Assembly: GCA_941918925.1 (NCBI GenBank)
Contig: OW799233.1
Span: forward strand, 124,520,833 to 124,584,832
Reading direction: 5' to 3'
Length of the DNA stretch: 64,000 bases
Source: Phyto melanocephala
Lineage: Eukaryota; Arthropoda; Insecta; Diptera; Rhinophoridae
The position numbers were made by a program, and so were the translations under genes. Below, piece by piece: positions 55,900 through 64,000 of the stretch (position 1 is the first letter of the stretch; each line of letters opens with the position of its first letter). The notes under the pieces are model-generated. The model was given only the letters and a program-made list of their open reading frames with translations. It was not told the origin of the DNA and did no database searches.

Positions 55900-57225
55900 T
55901 AATAGCTAAAAAATCACCCTTTATTACAAAAATAAATCACAAATTTAATACCTTTTGATTTTTGTTTTTATTTTTGAATAATATATTAAAGATAAGCTAA
56001 CTAATACTATTATTTTTATTTGTTGGCAAATAATTGATCATAACCAACAGAGAGTTATGAAATTTTACAAAAATTCACGCTCTGAGAAAACAGAAAATAT
56101 GTTCAATATTTGCTTTTGACGTTTATTAATAAAAAAGTTTGTCGTTAATATTTGTTCTTCCTATATTGTAACTGTACAGCTAGAAAGCTGAAGATTTTTC
56201 CAAAGGTTGGGATGGAATTCTTACAAGAAAGTATTTTTATCTAATATTAATAGTTTGGTTCTTTCATTTATTTTTTTAGGAAAAAAAAATATTAATTAGA
56301 AATTTATATAGGAGTTTGCGAGCCATAATGACACAATATCAATCTACTTACTCTACCATAAAGTCTTATATCCAAATAGCAATAAAAATCCAGAAAAAAA
56401 AAACATTTTTATTATAACTTTTTTTTTTTTTGCATTATTCCTTTCTAAAGATTTCTTAATTTTTTTTTGGGATTAACTTTTAAAAAGTTTTATTACCTTA
56501 TGTATAAGTTTTGTTTGCAATCTCAAACGTGACCACCTACACGGACTACTTTTAAAGCGCGTTGATACCAGTTTGTTTGATTTTGATGTCACATGATTAA
56601 CCCTCACACCTCTGTTATTATTTTGCTACAACATCGTAATAGGGATTAATTGTTGTTAACAAAAGCAAAAGTAAATACAAATTTTATACATTTTACGTCC
56701 ATAAGTAAGTTACACGCGGACATAGTATATTTAGCCACAGGAAGGTCGTAGCTTAATATGGGAGAAAAATTTCTCTTAACATTTATAAGAATTTATTTAC
56801 AGTTTTGTTTTTGAAACAATCATATAAAATGCCGTTAAATTTGTTCAAACCAATTAAAAAAATTTACATCTCTAATTTAGATTAGAAAATTAGAAAACTA
56901 ATAAAAATCCACAAGTGTACATATGTTGCTCTTTGTTTAAATCTCTAGAAAGTTTCTAAAAAAAATTAATTTAAATTTTCTTAGCCATAGAATTTAAAAA
57001 TGTTTATATTTAATTTAATTAAATATTAAAATTTTTAAGGTCATATAAATGCACCTTCAATTCAAAAATGCTGTCACTTTGAATTTTATGTTTTTATAAA
57101 ACTCCCTTTTAAACACCGCTTTTGTTTAAATCTACGAATAGACTTTGGTGTCGGTATTAATTTAAACAGAATTTGATGTGGGAGGCAGTTGACAAACATT
57201 TTTATAAATTTCAAAATTTAAAACT
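55900..57225. other. Unassigned AT-rich DNA
   Basis: No gene, exon or element was recognised. CAGTGTTGCCAA at 55883 resembles a hAT end, but no partner was found. Confidence 0.4.
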
Positions 57226-57226
57226 A

Positions 57227-57948
57227 AACAAGTAAGAGCGCTATATTCGGCCGTGCCGAATCTTATATACCCTTCACAACGTGTAGTCATGCAATAACAG
57301 TAGTTTGTGTCACCATTCATCCCATATGAAATACGTACATACATATAAAAACATACATATATAAAAACATCCCATTGTAAAATTATAAATTCACGTATGT
57401 ATGTTAAAAAAAAAAAAAAAAATAATTTAAAAAAAAAATTTAAAAAAAAAATTTAAAAAAAAAATTTAAAAAAAAAATTTAAAAAAAATTTTAAAAAAAT
57501 TAAAAAAAAATTTTTTTTGACTCAGCTGGGATTCGATGCCACGTTTTCTCTTACCAGTATACACGTTTGTATGTATGTATGTTGTTGTTGTAATGTTGTT
57601 TTTGTGAAAAAAAAATTGAGGTGGTCGTGGGTTTTTGCTCATATCTCAGTTGTTTATGTACCGATGTTTCTGATTTTCAATACCGATATACTCCCGAATA
57701 TTTCTGATATTTTAATACCTTATCCGGGTCCAACCTATGTCGGGGGGCTTCAAAAAGTTGATTTCAACATACACACGGACAGACGGTCAGACGGACAGAC
57801 GGACAGACTGACAGAGCTTAATCGACTCCCCTATTCATAAGCTTTCAGAAAATATATACTTTATGGGGTCGGAAATGAAAATTGTAGAAATTTCACACGG
57901 AATGACAAACCTATATATACCCTTTTTCACTGTGTGAAGGGTATAACT
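57227..57948 (+). repeat. DINE-1/mini-me-like copy with A/T and GTCY tracts
   Basis: It has the head 'aacaagtaagagcgctatat' and the palindrome TTCGGCCGTGCCGAA, then 'tacccttcacaacgtg'. An A-run/T-run array with about 17-bp period (57401-57516) leads into 'cagctgggattcgatgccac'. After the mid blocks is a GTCY-type tract on the minus strand (plus 'ggacagacggtcagacggac', about 57777-57812). Then come 'actttatggggtcggaaatg' and the tail 'cactgtgtgaagggtataa'. The A/T and GTCY tracts correspond to the two proto-microsatellites described for dipteran mini-me elements. Confidence 0.75.
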
Positions 57949-57949
57949 A

Positions 57950-59504
57950 GTTGTTGTAGTTTTGTTACACAACAGACTCAATTAAAAGTCTAAGCAAGTA
58001 AAAGGTCAATAAATATTTGTGTGTGTATATAAAATTGGGCCGAGCCGATTCTTATCAACTCTACACTGGAGAAAAAAAATTACTAATAATTAATTGTTAC
58101 TTATGGCTCAACTAAAGCTATCATCAACGAAATTTTTCAGATAATTACTGAAGTTTTAAGAATCCCATTTGTAATTGATGCCAAATTTACGATTAAGTTG
58201 CAAGTCCAAATGATTGTCAATTGTCTTTAAATTGATTACATTATTTGTCCACCGAGATTGTATGTCTTATGTCTGCTAGAGTTTTTCTTGTCGAATTTTT
58301 TTTTTTAATTCGCATTTTTAATCAATGAGCTTTTTTAATTGTTCTATGAACTTAAAGATAAGAGTACCTAGATCATCATAGAAATTCATTCAGATCTATG
58401 CAGCAACATAACAAGTTTATGGGTCTTTCAAATCAAACCAAACATAACAAAATTTATTTTATTATTTTTATTTTATATATTTTTTTTTTAATTTTTACAA
58501 TCGACCTAGTCTTATTGAAAATCCCTTTATATTACCCAGCATTTATATATGAAAGTAAGTGCCTGCAATTCGCAGTACACTCACACTTCTTCACTAACAC
58601 ACTCACATTTTTGATACTTTTAACTCAGATTTCAACAATATTTTTAGGAAATAATTTTTTGACGTTTTCAGGAAAGTAAAGTGACAAATAGGTAAACACT
58701 GTTGCCTCCTAATAGGACTTGTACAAATTTACATGATTTTTCTAAAACGAGAACAGTAAATATAACTTATTTTCGTATATATGAAAAGATTTATTTATTC
58801 TTTAAATATACATAATGAATACAACTGATGTGTTTATCTCTACAAGAACTGTGACGGTCACTTGACCGGTTATATGACTGGTATTAGTAACTTATATATC
58901 GGTTATAACGTAGAACAAAGTTTCTATGAGTTCATTAAGGGCAATGTGAAAAAAATGATTAAAACTTTTGTGTACATGTGATCTTGTGTCTTTTTCTTAC
59001 TTATTAATTTTGTAGACTGTAAAACATATATCTGCTCTACTTACTTTACACCTCTTAACTAAGCAAAGATAATATAAATAGTAGTCACACTTAGCGTGTA
59101 TATCGGTCAAAGCTAACTAGGCATACATATTACTCAAACAATAAAACAAAATTTATTATCTTTTGTATTATTTTTTATTATATTTTTTATAACATCATTT
59201 TTTTTTATCACAATATTTCACTGCTTAAAAATTTTACGCAATAATTTTTCAAATTTTTTTTTAAACGTCAAGAAATCAACATACAATATTTGTCTCACTC
59301 TTGCATACGCATTAATTTTCCTGTAGCAGGAATTATATATTAAATTGCTACAATAGTGTTAGTACAAACTAACACATAAGTTTAGTCATTCATTTCTTGT
59401 TGGGTTTAAAACAATAATTTTTTTAAAAATTACCAAAAATATTTTTTTTTTAACTATAGCCTTTTAAATTTGTTTATAAAATATTCTTGGTAAAGGTAAG
59501 TAAA
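57950..59504. other. Unassigned AT-rich DNA
   Basis: 'attgggccgagccgattctta' near 58034 resembles the palindromic head of a related repeat, but nothing downstream confirms it. The 93-codon frame at 58398-58679 is hydrophobic, AT-driven and without motif; not called. Confidence 0.4.
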
Positions 59505-60040
59505 AACAAGTAAGAATGCTATATTCGGCCGTACCGAATCTGATAATACTATTCATCATCATGTACATAGGTATAATACCTAATCGTAGCTTAACCAAGA
59601 TTTCATGTTATACGCCATTTTGCTTTATTATTTCCGACGCCATCCTTGATTTTGAGTTTTTACATCGTTTAGTGTATTCTACTAGTCAAGCCCTTATATT
59701 GAATACCCATATTGATACGGTTAAGAAAACAAAATTGTGCGCCTTTTTGTTTTAGACGCCATCTTGGATTTTACATTTTTAATAATTTACTGTATTCAAC
59801 TTTCATTTGACACCAATATTGTGGGAGTTGAAGGAGTACATTTTTAAATACCAGATTTGGCCCATATATTAATTTATTGTCCACCATTTTGTAGTGGCGC
59901 CCATCATGAACTTTAATTTTTTTATAGTGCCTTGAATTTTACTTTAATTTTGGTGGTAAAATATATCTCAGAGGTTATGGGGCGATTTTGCTTTTTGTGG
60001 TCGGAAATGATTAAATACCCTTTTACACTGTCGTGTGAAG
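59505..60040 (+). repeat. DINE-1/mini-me-like copy, shortened
   Basis: Head 'aacaagtaagaatgctatat' with TTCGGCCGTACCGAA, then modules 'gacgccatccttgattttg', 'gacgccatcttggattttac' and 'gcgcccatcatgaacttta'. It then jumps to 'ctcagaggttatggggcg' and 'ggtcggaaatg', and ends 'ttacactgtcgtgtgaag'. The mid part is deleted relative to 49045-50105. Confidence 0.7.
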
Positions 60041-61110
60041 TTTCACTTTCCTCTGTAAACAAACAAGAAATTTTCATGAAAGTGGTCTGTCTATTTTATT
60101 GAAATTTTTATTTATAATACGTACACAGAAATTTCAAGAAAGTACTTTTATGTGTAAATGTAGGGCTAGTTACTATTCTGAAACTACACCAAAAGTGATA
60201 CCAAAAGCATTTGAATATTTTTTATTATTATGTCATGCAAAATAAATTTAAACATTTTTTCATATTATGTCATCAAAATCTTTAGGTTTTAAAACCAATA
60301 AAAATATTCTTTTAAATTAATATCTAATTCAGAGTAAAAAAACTTTTTATTGTCACAAAATTTTTTTAATCAAAAATGGAAAAAATTTCAAACATCTTTT
60401 GTTGCAAATGACTGTGCATTTTATACTCAAAAAAATTTATAAACATAGAAATATACAAATGTAGGTATATAGGTACGTATGTATGTATGTATGTATGTAT
60501 GTATGTATGTATGTGTATTTGTATGAAAACAATGGCAACAATACCAAACTGTAACAAATTAAACCATGGCCATAAAAATTACAATCAACTTCGTCCGACA
60601 CCATTTTGCATTTTAATTTAATTTTACAACCAGCACTTGAATGTAATACGTACTACTTCTAACGGTTGTAAATGCAACTAATATTTCTATTTAAATTGTA
60701 AATTTAGAAGAAAAAATTGCAAAAACCCCTTAAGAAATGACGTCAATATAATAAAATTTCAAGTTGAAGTAAAAAAAAAAAATGAATCAAGTCATTAGGG
60801 ACATCCACCTATCGAGCCTTTGAGTTTATTGGGGACAAATATAAAGTTTGGTTGTTATAACCACAATTGTCGCCATTCGTTTGATTTAGTTACGTTTGTA
60901 TATGAGTAAATTCAGCTTTAATGAATTTATGCTATATTTATAAATATAGTTTAAAAATTCTATGCAGAATATCATTGAATAGTTATGATTTCGAAAATAG
61001 AAATTTTATTATATTTCAACCACTGAAACTTTTCAATACGTGCGAAAGCCGATTGATTTGACGAGAAATTTAAAGCATCACTTTGGTCTTCACAGTTGTG
61101 TGTGTGATAC
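60041..61110. other. Unassigned; (TATG)n microsatellite
   Basis: A (GTAT)n run of about nine units lies at 60475-60515; it generates a chance minus frame. Nothing else was recognised. Confidence 0.45.
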
Positions 61111-61115
61111 ACCCA

Positions 61116-61472
61116 CCCTGCAGATAATATTGGACTACGTTTTAGCTAATATAGACTAGTTACAACATGGTCCTATGTAATGCAGTCATGGACCATATCA
61201 TTTTTAAACAAGAGATTGCAGTTAAACGACAAGTGTTCGTTTTGAAACGATTACATATATATATATTGTTGTCAAGACGTGTACAATGGTCGTGTAGGTG
61301 CTCCATCGAGTAGTGACAAAGAGTTTTGAGATTACTCCGATGGGTTATATGGTCCAGCCCTAGGACATCGTAATGTTAAATCGACCAAGTGATCTTTGGA
61401 TTAGTCCTAGTCCATTACAGATTATACTTTACGTGCGTGTGTGGACTAGTCGCCTTATCTGCAGGGCAGTCA
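61116..61472. mobile_element. Foldback element with CCCTGCAGATAA ends
   Basis: CCCTGCAGATAA (61117-61128) and its inverse TTATCTGCAGGG (61457-61468) enclose about 350 bp. GACTAGT or GGACTA motifs recur just inside both ends (about 61156, 61421 and 61442). No target duplication was seen. Confidence 0.5.
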
Positions 61473-61499
61473 GAGAGCAGTCATAGTGTTTCTAACCCT

Positions 61500-62845
61500 A
61501 AAAGTACCATTGCTTTTTAAAACATATTTTCATGCTTTGTAAGTCAGAACGGCTAACACCTTACTTGACTTTAATCGTTCTTAGTTTGTTTGCTGAATAA
61601 TAATTTGTATGTAACTATGTATGTATGAATGAAAGAATGTATGTATGTATCAAAAATTTACACTGTTCAATTAATCAAAATCTATTAAAAATAAAATATT
61701 TTTTTTTCAAAGAATCTTTTATATATTAATAGACAAATCGATTTCTTGGAACACAGTTTTCGCTAACATTATACAATCAAAGGATAACATTTGAAAGGAA
61801 TTTTCTCGCAGATGTGCACAATCTAGATTCTATTTAAATCGGTTAAGACTTAGAAGTTATAAACGTTTACTAACAACTAACACTAAGCTACTAACATATG
61901 GGCATTTCCATGTACGATGACATTTGTACTCCTATAAAGTGGAGTAATTTTTGCAAAAGTTAGAGTAAATGAAACAAAATAAGATCTTTATGTTCCATTC
62001 AAAGGGTACTTTATTTAAAAAAGATTAATAATATTCGAAATATTGTTGTCTAAAATATCCAGAAAAATAAGAATATATCGTACTTGACATAAAACAGAAG
62101 TGATTTTGTGGTATAAATATATGGAAATATGAAAAAATCTGCGAATCTTGGGAGGTATTTTTTCTTTTTTTCTAATTTCTTGCACTAAACCAAATATTTT
62201 TCATTCAAAATCCATCATACTTAATTGATATCAATATTTAAATGATTTTATTATAAATTCAATTTAATATCGTTCGTGACATATCGTATGTGTCAGATTT
62301 ATCTCTAATAGTATTCTTAGGTAATAAATTTTATATCATGTTAAGAAAGATATGTTAAATTCTTAATTATGTGTTCTTGCGACTGTTTAAATACGGATAA
62401 CGGAGACAAATAATGTTTTTGCACTACGTACGTGACATTAAAATAACATCCAAGGAAAATCCAACAGAAATACCGCTTATTGGACTCAACATTTTCTTTT
62501 TTCTTATGGATCTTGTTGATTGTTGTTACTTTATTTTTAAGGAATATTTACAATTACAATTTATTTTTACAATTTAGTCGATAAAAAAATAGTTGATTGC
62601 AATTGTTTAAAATAAGGCAAAGAGATAATCAGATTAAACTCTTATTATTGCTCTTAAAATAATTTAATAAGCTCTAAATACCTGGACATAGTTAAATTTG
62701 AATGTTTTTTTTATCAATAAACTTATATTGAAAAACTTTTAAAAGTTTTTATTTTTACAGTCGTGGTTGACATATTGATGGAAATGTCCATATAAGCAAA
62801 ACACATGTATGTACTTATGTATGCATGTATGTATCTATGCATGTT
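61500..62845. other. Unassigned; TATG microsatellites
   Basis: Short (TATG)n tracts lie near 61615-61650 and 62808-62840. No gene was recognised. A splice-acceptor-like TTTATTTTTACAG (ending 62760) gives only 11 codons before a stop in the phase left by the candidate host exon. Confidence 0.4.
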
Positions 62846-62849
62846 TTTT

Positions 62850-63705
62850 TTATTTAACGAGGTGAAATCATCGAAAGACTCTTGCTCCTAAAATGCCAGG
62901 AGTGCGAGACTTTAACACGCTAAAACACCTCGATACACTAACCCATATGTCCCCGCGGAACTACCACAAAACTTTTCGTCGCAGGGTGGGAAGGGAATTT
63001 AAACCTAGTGTAAGCTGTATTGATTCTGCTTCGAATTTTCTTTAACCTACAAAGTTCCATTATAACCAATTTCGCAAAGTTACATACATGCGCCCAAATA
63101 CTCACAGAAAACAGCATAACCTGAACTAACGGGCCCTATAATGTTGCCTATAATTACCTGTATGTTCGCCTTCCAATTTTCAAATTGTGGACAGATGAAA
63201 AATACATGTCTGACATTCCACAACGTTTTCACCACAACTCGGATAGAACGAATCACTGTCATATCTAAAGCGCTACAAATACAATTTAAAGCAGCCATAT
63301 TCACTCAATTACTGAGTGATGTAGTAGTTCAGGTCGCCGTGCCCTCTATCGAGCAATGTCACTATGTCAGGTATTAATTAGTACGTCCATTTCTCCTTAC
63401 CCGTAACTGATTAACGCAACTGTCATCTGACAATGCGTTTATATATTGTAGCAGCTGTGGCTTCCAACTCAATTGGTAACATACCCGAAATGACAAACGC
63501 TGCCTCATGCGACACTGTCCGATATGCATTACACACTTGGAGGGCTGCGAGCCTATACACAGGCACAATAAGATTCACACAAGATCTGAACCGTAACGCA
63601 TTTGGGCAGACAGGATATGCATACAAGATAAGTAATATTCTTAACAACGCTTGTTATCAACTTCCTTTGGAGGTGCTTGGGGCCTCTGGTATTTAACATA
63701 ACCAG
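62850..63705 (-). pseudogene. R1-type LINE 3' end (minus strand)
   Basis: Minus-strand frames give the C-terminal region in order: LAALQVCNAYRTVSHEAAFV and SGMLPIELEA. After a stop come EKWTY, LIPDIVTLLDRGHGDLNYYI, TQ, LSEYGCFKLYL, and HVFFICPQFENWKANI in another frame. AYRTVS, the PI-x-L stretch, WT-x-x-LIPDI, R-x-HG-x-x-NYY-x-TQ, LS-x-x-GCF and the H-x-x-F-x-CP block are typical of the region after the reverse transcriptase in R1-clade LINEs. Stops and frameshifts are several. A non-coding 3' region runs to an A-rich end near 62845-62850 (minus 'ttaaataaaaaaaac'). The 5' part, including reverse transcriptase, is absent. Confidence 0.78.
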
Positions 63706-63719
63706 CGATTTTAATTTAT

Positions 63720-64000
63720 TTTTTTTATTTTAATCCCTTATAATTGTAAACAAGTGGTTAACAAGTGCAACTACTTGGGTTTAAAGGTCTACTAATGATC
63801 TGACATTATTTCTAAAACTAAAAAAAAAAAAAATTTAAAAGCTTTAGTAAGACGAAACTTAGGACACCTTGTGCATTGACCAAATATCTCTTTGTTGTTC
63901 TGGTGCAACGAAAAATATTAACATAAGAAAATTGAACAATAAAATGAGAGTATTTAGCGTTACCGTCTTATATTTATAAAAATAAAAAATTTTCCAAAAT
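63720..64000. other. Unassigned, with one arm of a TTCACAAGG-family MITE
   Basis: 'gtaagacgaaacttaggaca' followed by 'ccttgtgcattgaccaaata' (63847-63888) matches the inverted end of the MITEs at 27563-27705 and 40290-40737. The partner arm was not found. Confidence 0.5.

Noticed and set aside
58398..58679. A 93-codon hydrophobic frame resembling a small membrane protein
   Set aside because: Phe/Ile/Leu richness is expected from T-rich DNA; no conserved motif and no gene context.
62748..62795. A third host exon after TTTATTTTTACAG
   Set aside because: In the required phase it reaches a stop after 11 codons, with no donor before it.
1..64000. CRISPR arrays, bacterial operons, rRNA genes
   Set aside because: None is seen; composition, introns and retroposons indicate an animal nuclear genome.

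Overview
The window is AT-rich eukaryotic DNA, most likely from a higher (schizophoran, perhaps muscid or blowfly-type) fly. The grounds are short GT-AG introns of 60-83 nt, a tRNA-derived SINE, many degenerate mariner, hAT, piggyBac and RNase H-bearing LINE remnants, and many copies of a repeat resembling the DINE-1/mini-me (Helentron-associated) elements of Diptera. No bacterial operon, rRNA gene or CRISPR array is visible. The species assignment is inference.

Host genes are sparse. The best candidate is one plus-strand gene: a probable first coding exon at 20947-20971 (strong ATG context, strong donor) and a 36-nt microexon at 30312-30347 in matching splice phase. No further exon was recognised, so 30348-64000 may be intron or intergenic DNA.

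The most notable object is an apparently intact two-gene DNA transposon at 23462-28270, inside the proposed 9.3-kb host intron. Its ends read CCCAGCAAAAA. Gene 1 (about 618-639 aa) is a transposase-like protein with conserved acidic positions and a CxxC motif. Gene 2 (247 aa, four exons) has an open frame through every predicted splice and resembles DUF4806 proteins. A 614-bp relative lies at 22064-22677 and a possible third at 855-2116.

Layout: 1-9000 holds the possible CCCAGC-ended element with a hAT-type MITE and a hAT transposase scrap, a Transib-like element with a 5-bp duplication, a DINE-like copy broken by a 511-bp MITE, and a 262-bp MITE. 9000-20000 holds a LINE fragment, a SINE with a perfect 14-bp target duplication, another DINE-like copy, a mariner scrap and a tandem 370-bp repeat. 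20092-30350 is the host exon/intron region with the two-gene element. 30600-33000 holds a six-unit tandem array ending like an RTE retroposon, then a broken ORF of a recurrent arthropod repeat family. 34900-42000 holds a DINE-like piece, a minus-strand LINE split by a SINE, and several foldback MITEs. 42930-56000 is a graveyard of mariner, hAT, piggyBac, DINE-like and pogo-like elements. 57000-64000 holds two more DINE-like copies, a foldback element and a minus-strand R1-like LINE 3' end.

Except for the two genes of the 23462-28270 element, all recognised transposase or reverse-transcriptase-related frames are broken. Long intervals between elements contain nothing I could identify. Identifications come from reading the sequence by eye, without database searches.
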